Position numbers and translations under genes: made by a program. This document shows, piece after piece, positions 9,974-18,151 of a stretch of 54,142 bases of DNA. A model generated the notes under the pieces. It made no database searches. It worked only from the letters and a program-made list of their open reading frames with translations, and had not been told where the DNA came from. Within the stretch, counting starts at the first letter, position 1; the number at the start of each line of letters is the position of its first letter. The DNA lies in assembly GCA_040390855.1 (NCBI GenBank), contig JAZJXO010000003.1, positions 1 to 54,142 on the forward strand. Reading direction: 5' to 3'. This stretch comes from Parvibaculum sp040390855 (GTDB lineage Bacteria; Pseudomonadota; Alphaproteobacteria; Parvibaculales; Parvibaculaceae).

Positions 9974-11467
9974 ATGACACAAATGACACAAAACAAGACC
10001 GAACATTTCGACATGCTGATTGTCGGTGCCGGTATTTCGGGCATCGGCGCGGCCTATCATCTGGGCGCGAACTGCCCGACCAAGACCTATGCCATCCTCG
10101 AAGGCCGCGAGAGCCTCGGCGGCACATGGGATCTCTTCCGCTATCCCGGCATCCGCTCCGACAGCGACATGTATACACTGGGTTATTCGTTCAAACCCTG
10201 GAGGCAGGCCAAAGCCATTGCCGACGGTCCGGCGATCCTGAACTATCTGCACGAGACGGCCGACGAAAACGACATCAAACGCCACATCCGCTTCCGCCAC
10301 ATGGTCCGCCGCGCGTTCTGGTCGAGCGAGGACGCGGCCTGGACCGTTGAAGTCGAGACCGGCGAAGACAAAAAAATTGTCGCCTATACCTGCAACTTCC
10401 TCTTCATGTGCTCGGGCTATTTCAACTACGCAGGCGGCTATACGCCCGACTTCCCCGGCGCGGAAAATTTCAAAGGCCGTATCGTCCATCCGCAAAAATG
10501 GACCAGCGACATCGACTACAAGGGCAAACGCGTCATCGTCATCGGCTCCGGTGCCACCGCTGTGACGCTCGTGCCCGAAATGGCCAAAGAGGCCGCCCAC
10601 GTCACGATGTTGCAGCGTTCACCGACCTATGTCATCTCGCGCCCCGCCGAAGACGAACTGGCAAACAACCTGCGTCGCTGGCTCCCCGCGAAAATGGCTT
10701 ATGGCCTCACGCGCTGGAAAAACGTGCTGTTCGGCATGTATTTCTTCCGCCTCGCCCGCAACAAGCCGCAACAGGTCAAAGCCTATATCCTCAACATGGT
10801 GCGCGAACAGTTGGGCGATGATCTCGTCAAAAAACATTTCACGCCGAGCTATAATCCGTGGGACCAGCGCCTCTGCCTCGTGCCGAACGGCGACCTCTTC
10901 GACGCGATCAAATCCGACCGCGCCGACGTCGTGACCGATCACATCGAAACATTCACCGAGAAGGGCATCAAACTTAAATCCGGCCAGGAACTCAAAGCCG
11001 ACATCATCGTCACCGCCACGGGCCTCAACCTCCAGCTTCTCAGCGGACTTGAAATCACCGTTGACGGCCAGCGCATCGACCTCTCCAAGTCCTATGGCTA
11101 CAAAGGCATGATGTATTCCGGCGTACCTAACCTCGCCTCGTCCTTCGGCTACACCAACGCCTCATGGACATTGAAGTGCGACCTCACCTGCGAATATGTC
11201 TGCCGTCTCATCAACTACATGGACCGCACCGGTAACCGTCAGGCGACCCCGCGCGTCGATGAAAGCACCGTGACGCCGGAACCCTGGCTCGACTTTTCAA
11301 GCGGATATGTCCAACGCTCGATCGACCAGTTTCCCAAACAGGGCGACAAAGCCCCGTGGAAACTCTACCAGAACTACGCCCTCGACCTCTTCAGCCTCAA
11401 ATTCGGCAAGCTCGAAGACGGTGCTCTGGAGTTCTCCAACAAGGTCTCAAAGAAGAAGGCAGCCTGA
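9974..11467 (+). CDS. EthA-like flavin monooxygenase (Baeyer-Villiger type)
   Basis: This 497-residue FAD- and NADPH-dependent monooxygenase has a first Rossmann motif G18-AG-IS-G23, the Baeyer-Villiger fingerprint F166-KGRIVHPQKW-T177, and a second nucleotide motif GSGATA at 191-196. Long stretches (GGTWDLFRYPGIRSDSDMYTLG, VPNGDLF, GYTNASWTLK) match what I recall of mycobacterial EthA, the enzyme that activates ethionamide and oxidises ketones. The natural substrate here is not known; linear or aryl ketones are typical. GGAAGG before the first ATG supports the start. The gene stands alone, with a long hairpin after the stop. Confidence 0.88.
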   Translation: MTQMTQNKTEHFDMLIVGAGISGIGAAYHLGANCPTKTYAILEGRESLGGTWDLFRYPGIRSDSDMYTLGYSFKPWRQAKAIADGPAILNYLHETADENDIKRHIRFRHMVRRAFWSSEDAAWTVEVETGEDKKIVAYTCNFLFMCSGYFNYAGGYTPDFPGAENFKGRIVHPQKWTSDIDYKGKRVIVIGSGATAVTLVPEMAKEAAHVTMLQRSPTYVISRPAEDELANNLRRWLPAKMAYGLTRWKNVLFGMYFFRLARNKPQQVKAYILNMVREQLGDDLVKKHFTPSYNPWDQRLCLVPNGDLFDAIKSDRADVVTDHIETFTEKGIKLKSGQELKADIIVTATGLNLQLLSGLEITVDGQRIDLSKSYGYKGMMYSGVPNLASSFGYTNASWTLKCDLTCEYVCRLINYMDRTGNRQATPRVDESTVTPEPWLDFSSGYVQRSIDQFPKQGDKAPWKLYQNYALDLFSLKFGKLEDGALEFSNKVSKKKAA

Positions 11468-11481
11468 CGCCGCAGAAACAG

Positions 11482-11512
11482 GCGTCACCCCGTGACAAGC
11501 AGGGGGTGACGC
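11482..11512 (+). terminator. 10-bp hairpin after the monooxygenase gene
   Basis: The stem GCGTCACCCC/GGGGTGACGC (11482-11491 with 11503-11512) lies 15 nt after the stop. The tail is TGTGTATC rather than a run of T, so it is a weak intrinsic terminator or an RNA 3'-stabilising hairpin. Confidence 0.5.
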
Positions 11513-11615
11513 TGTGTATCAGGCGTAAATAAACCCACCCTTGCCAAACAACCTTCCATGCCTATACTGCGCCGCTTTCCGCGCCGCACCCGGCATCTCT
11601 GGATTCGGAAAGCAC

Positions 11616-12107
11616 ATGGCAGAGCAATCCCTCGTCGGCATCATCATGGGCAGCCAGTCCGACTGGAAAACCATGCGCCTTGCCTCCGACGTCCTTAACG
11701 AACTCGGAGTCCCCCACGAGGCCCGCATCGTCTCGGCCCATCGCACGCCCGACCGCCTCGTCGACTACGCCAAAACCGCCCGTGCGCGTGGACTCAAGGT
11801 CATCATCGCCGGTGCCGGTGGCGCCGCCCATCTGCCGGGCATGTGCGCCTCCATGACAGCGCTCCCCGTCTTCGGTGTACCCGTGCAGTCCAAGGCGTTG
11901 AACGGTCAGGACAGCCTTCTCTCCATCGTCCAGATGCCGGGCGGCATTCCCGTCGGCACTCTGGCCATCGGCGATGCCGGTGCCAAGAATGCTGGCCTTC
12001 TCGCGGCCGCCGTTCTCGCTTTGATGAACCCCGCCCTTGCAACCCGTCTCGACGCCTACCGCGCCGCCCAGACGGCCTCAGTCGGTGACATTCCGGTTGA
12101 TGAGTAA
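11616..12107 (+). CDS. purE: 5-(carboxyamino)imidazole ribonucleotide mutase PurE
   Basis: This 163-residue class I PurE converts N5-CAIR to CAIR in purine synthesis. Motifs are GIIMGSQSDWKTM (phosphate binding), SAHRTP with the catalytic His, GAGGAAHLPGM, and PGGIPVGTLAIG. The ATG at 11616 gives the standard family length; the frame stays open for 25 codons upstream, but those lack family similarity. The stop overlaps the purK start by 8 bp, so the two are probably translationally coupled. Confidence 0.94.
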   Translation: MAEQSLVGIIMGSQSDWKTMRLASDVLNELGVPHEARIVSAHRTPDRLVDYAKTARARGLKVIIAGAGGAAHLPGMCASMTALPVFGVPVQSKALNGQDSLLSIVQMPGGIPVGTLAIGDAGAKNAGLLAAAVLALMNPALATRLDAYRAAQTASVGDIPVDE

Positions 12108-13227
12108 GTCTCACGACAAACCCGCCATCATCGCCCCCGGTGGACGCATCGGCATTCTGGGCGGCGGTCAGCTTGGCCGGATGCTGGCGCTCGCCGCCGC
12201 CGAACTTGGCATGTCGAGCCATATCTATTGCCCCGACGCCGAAGCCCCCGCGATGGACGTTGCCGCCACCGGTACCCGCGCCGCTTATGATGATGCCGAA
12301 GCGCTCGCACGCTTTGCCGACAGCGTCGATGTCGTCACCTATGAATTTGAAAACGTCCCCGCCGAAACCGCCCGCATCCTTGCCGAACACGCACCCGTCC
12401 GCCCCGGTGTGACAGCGCTCGCCACCGCACAAGACCGCATCGTCGAAAAGAGCTTTCTGAAATCGCACAGTATCGCGACCGCACCCTTTGCCGACGTACC
12501 CGATGAAACCGCCCTACTGAAAGCCGTCGCAGAGATCGGCACACCCTCGATCCTCAAAACGCGCCGCTTCGGCTATGACGGCAAGGGTCAGGCAAAAATC
12601 ACCATGCCCGAAGACGCCATCGCCGCTTACGATGCCATCGGTCGCGCGCCTGCGATCCTCGAAGGCTTCGTGCCCTTCGAACTTGAAATCTCGGTGATCG
12701 TCGCCCGCGGGCTGGACGGAACAACAGCGGCTTACGATCCCGTCGAGAACATTCACAAAAATCACATTCTCGACCAGAGCCTCGTGCCCGCCCGCATCGA
12801 CGCGAAGCTCGCCGCCAAGGCCCGCGCCATCGCCGCCCATATCGTCGCCGATCTCGCCTATATCGGTGTTATGGGCGTTGAAATGTTCGTGCTACCCGAT
12901 GATGCCGAAGGCCCCCGCCTCCTCGTCAACGAGATCGCCCCGCGCGTTCACAATTCCGGCCACTGGACGGAAGATGCCTGCACTGTGAGCCAATTCGAGC
13001 AGCACATCCGCGCTATCTGCGGCTGGCCGCTCGGCAGTCCCAAACGCCACAGCGATGCAATCATGCTGAACCTCATCGGCGACGAAGTGAACGACTGGGC
13101 CTCGCTCGCCGCCGAGCCCGGCACCGCGCTCCATCTCTACGGAAAAGCAGAAGCCCGTCCGGGGCGCAAAATGGGACACTTAACGCGTCTCTATCCTTTT
13201 GGCCTGCACCCACATACACTCCGTTAA
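12100..13227 (+). CDS. purK: N5-carboxyaminoimidazole ribonucleotide synthase PurK
   Basis: This 375-residue ATP-grasp enzyme makes N5-CAIR from AIR, bicarbonate and ATP, the step before PurE. The N-terminal loop is GGRIGILGGGQLGRMLA. The ATP-grasp core contains ILKTRRFGYDGKGQ and LEGFVPFELEISVI, and the metal/ATP-site region NEIAPRVHNSGHWTEDAC is intact. The ATG lies inside the last codons of purE. This start gives the expected length. Confidence 0.95.
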   Translation: MSKSHDKPAIIAPGGRIGILGGGQLGRMLALAAAELGMSSHIYCPDAEAPAMDVAATGTRAAYDDAEALARFADSVDVVTYEFENVPAETARILAEHAPVRPGVTALATAQDRIVEKSFLKSHSIATAPFADVPDETALLKAVAEIGTPSILKTRRFGYDGKGQAKITMPEDAIAAYDAIGRAPAILEGFVPFELEISVIVARGLDGTTAAYDPVENIHKNHILDQSLVPARIDAKLAAKARAIAAHIVADLAYIGVMGVEMFVLPDDAEGPRLLVNEIAPRVHNSGHWTEDACTVSQFEQHIRAICGWPLGSPKRHSDAIMLNLIGDEVNDWASLAAEPGTALHLYGKAEARPGRKMGHLTRLYPFGLHPHTLR

Positions 13228-13296
13228 CGACAGAGACGGTAAAACGACTGCACGATTTACTTCCGGGCAGAACGTTGGCAGGGCTTGGGCACGGGC

Positions 13297-13884
13297 ATGC
13301 ATTATTCACCGAACGACGCAAACGGCGGGCAAGGCCGTGAAGTGAGCTTAAAAAACTGGCGTGAGCTGACGGGTTTTTCCGAACTCTATGACTATTGGAA
13401 TTCCGGTCGTGTGGACGGCGATCTGCCGCTGACGGACAAATTTGATCTTCTCGCCGTGACGCAATGGCTGCCCAACATCATGTTGCTTGATGTCTTCGAC
13501 CGCGAGAATGTCGTAGCCCGCTTTGCCGGCACGGCAATGGTTGACCGCCTCGGCTTTGACATCACGCGTGAAAATGTTTTTGCCACTCAATCAGACGTCT
13601 CGCGCGACCGCGTGATCAACGCTTATTCAATCATCGTCAACAAGCCTTGTGGCATGGTCGCTCGCTACACCAATCACTACAGTTCCGGTCGCTCAGGCAC
13701 CGTCAGCACGCTCTATCTGCCTCTCAAAGCAACGGCCAACGGCAATGCACGCATCGTCGGTATGGTCCACCGCGAAGAAGACGCAGGCTACGCCGAACCG
13801 ATCGAGCGCACACAATCGGGAACCGATATTCAGTCAGCGGAATGGGTCGATCTGGGCTTCGGTGTACCTTCAGAGAGGCCCTGA
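13297..13884 (+). CDS. PAS_5 domain protein
   Basis: This 195-residue soluble protein resembles the PAS_5 (PF07310) family of stand-alone alphaproteobacterial PAS proteins. Residues about 20-110 (ELYDYWNSGRVDGDLPLTDKFDLL, LLDVFDRENVVARFAGTAMVDRLG) are the characteristic part. No output domain follows, so it may act on a partner protein. Ligand and role are unknown. The ATG at 13297 follows GGCAGGG; the frame reads four codons further to a TTG. The gene is convergent with the COQ9 gene. Confidence 0.75.
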   Translation: MHYSPNDANGGQGREVSLKNWRELTGFSELYDYWNSGRVDGDLPLTDKFDLLAVTQWLPNIMLLDVFDRENVVARFAGTAMVDRLGFDITRENVFATQSDVSRDRVINAYSIIVNKPCGMVARYTNHYSSGRSGTVSTLYLPLKATANGNARIVGMVHREEDAGYAEPIERTQSGTDIQSAEWVDLGFGVPSERP

Positions 13885-13891
13885 AAACCGA

Positions 13892-14581
13892 CTAAAACTT
13901 CCTGTAGCGAAGCCGTCCGAGCAACGCGAACGGATCAGGCAACATCGCGCCAAACTTTTTGATGCCCGCTTTCGCCTTCTCGATTTTCATCACATCGCCG
14001 ATCCGTGCGTCGAGAAACGTCCATGTGTCAGCATAGCCTTCGCTCTCATCACCGAACCATGTGATGCAGACGGCCGAATAGACACCGGCCAAAATCGCCC
14101 GCTTCGTATAGAAATTGAAATCCGTCGACGTATCACCAACGCTACGCCAAATCGCATCGACGGTGCGATATAGCGCTTGTGGACCCGCAGTCCCCGACAA
14201 GGGAAGCCCCAGCAGCGTCACGGCACGGCGCACCGCCTCGCGGTCCTTCAAATCCACCTCGATGCGCGTGCGCACACCCAGCGTAATGCGTTCGCGGATT
14301 TTCATTGCTGACAGGTCGCGCGTTGCCAGCACCTCGCTCATGCGGCGGTCACCATCGGCGAGAAAGCAATCCACCAGATCTATAATGCCGCCGGGAAAAG
14401 CGAGCCGCATCTGACCATGAGACACACCGGCTTCCGCCGCAGCATCCGACATGAGCTTTGCTGTCCAGCCATCAAAGGCAACATTGGGCAGCGCGGCCTT
14501 CAGGATCGCCGCACGCGTCTTCACGATATGATCGTCGGCCCGGGGTTTTGCAGAACCCGGCTTTGATACCCTGTCACTCAT
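13892..14581 (-). CDS. COQ9 family protein (rpsU-divergent)
   Basis: This 229-residue protein is of the COQ9/TIGR02396 family, named for its usual position near rpsU, as seen here. It has a TetR-like N-terminal helical bundle (ILKAALPNVAFDGWTAKLMSDAAAEAGV) and the COQ9 C-terminal domain with WFGDESEGYADTWTFLDARIGDVM. COQ9 proteins bind lipid and assist COQ7-type hydroxylation in ubiquinone synthesis. The ATG at 14581 overlaps the last 8 bp of def, which suggests coupled translation. It is not a DNA-binding regulator despite the fold. Confidence 0.88.
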   Translation of the reverse strand: MSDRVSKPGSAKPRADDHIVKTRAAILKAALPNVAFDGWTAKLMSDAAAEAGVSHGQMRLAFPGGIIDLVDCFLADGDRRMSEVLATRDLSAMKIRERITLGVRTRIEVDLKDREAVRRAVTLLGLPLSGTAGPQALYRTVDAIWRSVGDTSTDFNFYTKRAILAGVYSAVCITWFGDESEGYADTWTFLDARIGDVMKIEKAKAGIKKFGAMLPDPFALLGRLRYRKF

Positions 14582-15155
14582 GTTCGCTCTCGTCATCTTC
14601 TTCATCATCGCGACCACCGATCCGGTGACGGATTTCACTTTCAAAAATCAACGTACCGAGATCATCCATCTGCTGCGGATAGAGCACACCGTCAAGATGA
14701 TCGCACTCGTGCTGCACCACACGAGCATGGAAGCCCCTGGCGCGGCGCTCGATGGGTAGGCCGTCGAGACCGACACCGCGATAGATCAGCTCTGTATAGC
14801 GCGGCACGAGCCCGCGCAGACCGGGTACAGAGAGGCAACCCTCCCAGCCGTCTTCCGTCTCTTCGCTCAGAATTTCGATTTCAGGATTGATCAGAACAGT
14901 GAGTGCTACCGTATGGTCAAAGCTCTCCTCCTCGTCGATTCCTTCCGGCGCGCGCTCTGGCGGGGCCTGAAAAATGACGACGCGCAGCGGCACATAGACC
15001 TGCGGCGCGGCAAGTCCCGCCCCGTTCGCATCAATCATGGTCTCGACCATATCGGCGACCAGACGCCTGATTTCGGGGGCGGTCGGGTCTTTCACCGGCG
15101 CGGCGATCTTGGCGAGGACCGGATGACCCATACGGGCTATTTTGAGAATGGACAT
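14574..15155 (-). CDS. def: peptide deformylase
   Basis: This 193-residue metalloenzyme removes the N-formyl group from new proteins. All three motifs are present: GAGLAAPQ at 45-52, EGCLS at 105-109 (metal-ligand Cys) and HECDH at 149-153 (two His ligands and the catalytic Glu). An insertion at about 64-80 (PPERAPEGIDEEESFD) and an acidic C-terminal tail (DDEEDDESEHE) are lineage features. The start MSILKIARMGHP fits the family; a longer frame upstream is not family-like. It is divergent from rpsU. Confidence 0.94.
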   Translation of the reverse strand: MSILKIARMGHPVLAKIAAPVKDPTAPEIRRLVADMVETMIDANGAGLAAPQVYVPLRVVIFQAPPERAPEGIDEEESFDHTVALTVLINPEIEILSEETEDGWEGCLSVPGLRGLVPRYTELIYRGVGLDGLPIERRARGFHARVVQHECDHLDGVLYPQQMDDLGTLIFESEIRHRIGGRDDEEDDESEHE

Positions 15156-15375
15156 GGTCAGAATATGGCGGTCCTCGGGGCGTCCGGCAACGGGCAAGCC
15201 GCTTTTCAACGCCCGCCCGCGACAAAGAATCCGCCCCATCGCCCGCATTTCCGGCCGACCGGAGTGGACAAGCCCCGATTCCTTTGCTAGAAAGCGGCTC
15301 TCTCGCATCGGGGCTCAGCCCTGTTGCGGCTAACACATTGATCCCGATAGGGAAATCCCAGACAGGATTTGGCTC

Positions 15376-15615
15376 GTGCAGGTACTCGTCCGCGACAATA
15401 ACGTTGATCAGGCTATGAAAGCCCTGAAGAAGAAACTTCAGCGCGAAGGCGTGTTCCGTGAAATGAAGCTCCGTAACTTCTATGAGAAGCCCTCGGAGAA
15501 GAAGGCCCGCGAAAAAGCCGAAGCCATCCGCCGCGCCCGCAAGCTCGCGCGCAAACGCGTTCAGCGCGAAAGCGGCGTCGTCGCCAAACCCCGCGAGGCA
15601 GCACCCCGCGGCTAA
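15376..15615 (+). CDS. rpsU: 30S ribosomal protein bS21
   Basis: This 79-residue, strongly basic protein of the small ribosomal subunit begins MQVLVRDNNVDQAMKALKKKLQREG and contains the family core FREMKLRNFYEKPSEKK. It starts with GTG. The Lys/Arg-rich C-terminal extension is usual for alphaproteobacteria. It ends 25 nt before a strong intrinsic terminator. Confidence 0.96.
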   Translation: MQVLVRDNNVDQAMKALKKKLQREGVFREMKLRNFYEKPSEKKAREKAEAIRRARKLARKRVQRESGVVAKPREAAPRG

Positions 15616-15635
15616 ACTTCGCTACGATGAAACAT

Positions 15636-15672
15636 AAAAACGCCCCCGAAATTCGGGGGCGTTTTTGTTTTT
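15636..15672. terminator. bidirectional intrinsic terminator
   Basis: The stem CGCCCCCGAA/TTCGGGGGCG (15641-15661) is followed by GTTTTTGTTTTT on the plus strand. On the minus strand it is followed by TTTTTATG. It therefore serves both rpsU and the convergent DUF4345 gene. Confidence 0.9.
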
Positions 15673-15687
15673 GAAGATCGTCCACGA

Positions 15688-16065
15688 TCACGCCGATGGA
15701 AGCTTCTTCGCACCGAAGACGAATAGCGCGACGAGCACCAGTTCAACAAGCATCGGCATGGCCACACCTTCCGGTGCGCCTTCAACGAGCACGCCGATGA
15801 GTCGACCCGTCACCGCGAGCCCGTAAAGCAAGGCTGCGCCGTAAAGCCAATGCGGACGTTTGGCAAAGAGCGCGAGCGCGGCGGCCGCGGCACTGACGAG
15901 AAAGAACGAGCCGATGTCAGCGCGCAACGCGTTCTGACCCAATGGCGACAGCGCACCGAGACCGAGCATCTGTCCCAGTTCAACCGGCGTGAGAAACGCC
16001 TGAACGCCCATAAGCAATGAAAACAACCCCGCCAAAGCGACGCCGATACGTGCAGCCAAAATCAT
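15688..16065 (-). CDS. DUF4345-like four-helix membrane protein
   Basis: This 125-residue hydrophobic protein has about four membrane helices (residues 5-25, 45-65, 70-90 and 100-118). The motifs ADIGSFFLVSAAAAALALF and LYGLAVTGRLIGVLVEG resemble the DUF4345 family of unknown function. Start MILAARIG at 16065 is preceded by a GGGG-type ribosome site; the frame continues 19 codons upstream without hydrophobic character. Confidence 0.65.
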   Translation of the reverse strand: MILAARIGVALAGLFSLLMGVQAFLTPVELGQMLGLGALSPLGQNALRADIGSFFLVSAAAAALALFAKRPHWLYGAALLYGLAVTGRLIGVLVEGAPEGVAMPMLVELVLVALFVFGAKKLPSA

Positions 16066-16135
16066 GATTTCAGTCCCCTGTTTTGTTGGCGGGATGGTAG
16101 TGCGGCAACGGTCCGTGTCCAAATGAAAAGGGGGA

Positions 16136-16286
16136 GGATAGGGATTTTCCTGACTCTCGGTCGGCTCAAATCACTCAACATTTCTTGCAAGAGATTCGAG
16201 GTTTCCATGTCGAGATCGTTGGTTTTTCGAGGATCCATGTCGATGGTACCGCAGAATGAAAAATACCCGGGCGGGGATAGGGATTT
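16136..16286. repeat. 12-bp direct repeats flanking repeat copy B
   Basis: GGATAGGGATTT occurs at 16136-16147 and again at 16275-16286, both on the plus strand. The 127 bp in between contain dispersed-repeat copy B. The arrangement resembles a small element bounded by a target duplication, or a chance pair in a purine-rich region. No coding frame here is convincing. Confidence 0.45.
16181..16246 (+). repeat. dispersed intergenic repeat, copy B
   Basis: The core at 16181-16224 matches copies A and C through TTTCTTGCAAGAGAT, CGAG, TTTCCATG and GAGATCGTTGGTT, with a one-base insertion. Its distal part repeats itself: the TTCGAG...CCATGTCGA segment at 16195-16215 recurs at 16226-16246. It lies between the DUF4345 gene and the 3' end of the pnt operon. 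Confidence 0.65.
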
Positions 16287-16362
16287 CTTTCCCCTTTATG
16301 TCACGCCCTCTTTTGCAAGACCCTCACCCCACCCTCTCCCAACCAGAGAGATATTGAGAAAC

Positions 16363-16394
16363 AAAAAGGGCGACCCTCTTGCGAAGACCGCCCT
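16363..16394 (-). terminator. intrinsic terminator of the pnt operon
   Basis: On the minus strand, the stem AGGGCG/CGCCCT (outer) with an inner TCTT/AAGA pairing is followed by TTTTTGTTT. It lies 22 nt after the pntB stop. Confidence 0.8.
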
Positions 16395-16416
16395 CTTCAA
16401 TTCCAACCTTTTCCGC

Positions 16417-17823
16417 TTACAGAGCTTTAATGATCTGCTCGACCATCTTTTTCGCATCGCCGAACAGCATCATCGTGTTGTCGCGGAAGAAGAGTTCGTT
16501 CTCGACACCGGCATAGCCAGAGCCCATGCCGCGCTTGATGAACAAAACAGTACGGGCCTTCTCGACATCCAGAATCGGCATACCGAAAATCGGGCTTGAT
16601 GTATCGGTCTTTGCCGACGGGTTCGTCACGTCGTTCGCACCGATGACGAAAGCAACGTCGGCCTGCGCAAACTGGTTGTTGATATCTTCAAGCTCGAAGA
16701 CTTCATCATAAGGTACATTGGCTTCGGCAAGCAGCACATTCATGTGACCGGGCATACGACCGGCGACCGGATGGATGGCGTAGGAAATTTTCACGCCTTC
16801 TTTTTTCAAATGGTCGGTCATTTCCTTCAGCGCGTGCTGGGCCTGCGCCACCGCCATGCCGTAGCCCGGCACGATGATGACGGAACCGGCATTCTTCATA
16901 ATGAAAGCGGCATCGTCTGCCGAGCCTTGCTTCACAGGACGTGTCTCGACCTTGCCGTTGCCGACCGCCGCCGCATCCGAACCGAAGCCGCCGAGGATGA
17001 CGGAGATGAAAGAGCGGTTCATGCCTTTGCACATGATGTAGGAAAGGATCGCACCGGACGAGCCGACAAGCGCACCTGTGATGATGAGCGCGAGATTGCC
17101 AAGCGTGAAGCCGATGCCGGCCGCCGCCCAACCGGAATAGGAGTTCAGCATCGACACGACGACGGGCATGTCCGCGCCACCGATCGGGATGATGATGAGG
17201 AAGCCAAACACGAAGGCGATGAGCGTGATCGCAAGGAAGAGTTCAACCGACTGATGCGACGGATCCATGCACAGGTAAACAACGCCACCGACAATGGCGA
17301 GCGCGAGCACCGCATTGATGAGGTGACGGCCCGGCAACATGATGGACGCGCCCGACATGTTTCCGTTGAGCTTGGCGAAGGCGATGATGGAACCGGAGAA
17401 AGTGATGGCACCGATGGCCACACCCAATGACATTTCCACAAGATTGCCCGGATGGATCGCACCGAACTCGCCGATGCCGTAGGCGGCAGGCGAGAAGTAA
17501 GCAGCCCAGGCGACAAGCACGGCGGCAAGACCGACAAGCGAATGGAAAAAGGCCACAAGCTGCGGCATCGACGTCATGGCGATGCGGCGCGCGACAACAG
17601 CACCGATGCCGCCGCCGATCACGACACCGACAACGACGAGCGCCCATGTGGTCTGGTTTTGCGCCTGAAGCACGGCAAGCGTTGTCGCAATGGCGATGGT
17701 CATGCCGATCATGCCAAAGCGATTGCCCTGACGCGAGCTTTCAGGAGAGGAGAGGCCGCGCAGCGCCATGATGAACAGGACGCCGGAGACGAGATAAAGC
17801 AGAGCCGCGATATTGGCTGACAT
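16417..17823 (-). CDS. pntB: NAD(P) transhydrogenase subunit beta
   Basis: This 468-residue subunit carries membrane domain II (about nine helices to residue 280) and the soluble NADP(H)-binding domain III. Domain III motifs are GYGMAVAQAQHALKEM, the HPVAGRMPGHMNVLLAEANVPY segment, and the C-terminal KRGMGSGYAGVENELF. The enzyme couples proton import to reduction of NADP+ by NADH in the inner membrane. It is the last gene of a three-gene operon, 12 nt after pntAB. Confidence 0.95.
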   Translation of the reverse strand: MSANIAALLYLVSGVLFIMALRGLSSPESSRQGNRFGMIGMTIAIATTLAVLQAQNQTTWALVVVGVVIGGGIGAVVARRIAMTSMPQLVAFFHSLVGLAAVLVAWAAYFSPAAYGIGEFGAIHPGNLVEMSLGVAIGAITFSGSIIAFAKLNGNMSGASIMLPGRHLINAVLALAIVGGVVYLCMDPSHQSVELFLAITLIAFVFGFLIIIPIGGADMPVVVSMLNSYSGWAAAGIGFTLGNLALIITGALVGSSGAILSYIMCKGMNRSFISVILGGFGSDAAAVGNGKVETRPVKQGSADDAAFIMKNAGSVIIVPGYGMAVAQAQHALKEMTDHLKKEGVKISYAIHPVAGRMPGHMNVLLAEANVPYDEVFELEDINNQFAQADVAFVIGANDVTNPSAKTDTSSPIFGMPILDVEKARTVLFIKRGMGSGYAGVENELFFRDNTMMLFGDAKKMVEQIIKAL

Positions 17824-17835
17824 GTCCTTGTTCCC

Positions 17836-18150
17836 TCAGCGATCTTTTTTCTTGTACATGGCAAGCATACGTTGGGTGACAAGGAAGCCGCCGAAGATGT
17901 TGACGGAGGCCAGGATCACGGCGAGGAAGCCGAGGCCCTTGGACATCCAGCCCGCATCGCCCGCCGCCACGAGATCAACACCGACAGCGATCAGTGCGCC
18001 GACGATGATGACGGATGAAATGGCATTGGTGACGGACATAAGCGGCGTGTGGAGTGCAGGCGTCACGCTCCAGACGACGTAATAGCCGACGAAAATCGCG
18101 AGCGCGAAAATCGCAAGACGGTAAACGATGGGATCAATAATTGTTTCCAT
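17836..18150 (-). CDS. pntAB: NAD(P) transhydrogenase subunit alpha part 2
   Basis: This 104-residue membrane subunit corresponds to the C-terminal helices of a fused PntA. It has three hydrophobic spans including VGYYVVWSVTPALHTPLMSVTNAISS, the conserved segment that lines the proton path, and ends with a basic MYKKKDR. The ATG at 18150 lies one base after the pntAA stop, preceded by GGAGGAA. The split alpha subunit is the usual alphaproteobacterial form. Confidence 0.93.
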   Translation of the reverse strand: METIIDPIVYRLAIFALAIFVGYYVVWSVTPALHTPLMSVTNAISSVIIVGALIAVGVDLVAAGDAGWMSKGLGFLAVILASVNIFGGFLVTQRMLAMYKKKDR

Positions 18151-18151
18151 C

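Noticed and set aside
13892..14581. TetR-type transcription regulator
   Set aside because: The N-terminal fold is TetR-like, but the C-terminal half and the place beside def and rpsU identify a COQ9 protein.
16321..16350. CCCTCACCCC-ACCCTCTCCC, resembling a common REP-like sequence
   Set aside because: A single copy without the matching inverted half; it may be part of a known scattered repeat but cannot be supported from this window.
16123..16599. 158-codon frame between DUF4345 and pntB
   Set aside because: It runs through the dispersed repeat and the pnt terminator and into pntB antisense, so it is not a gene.
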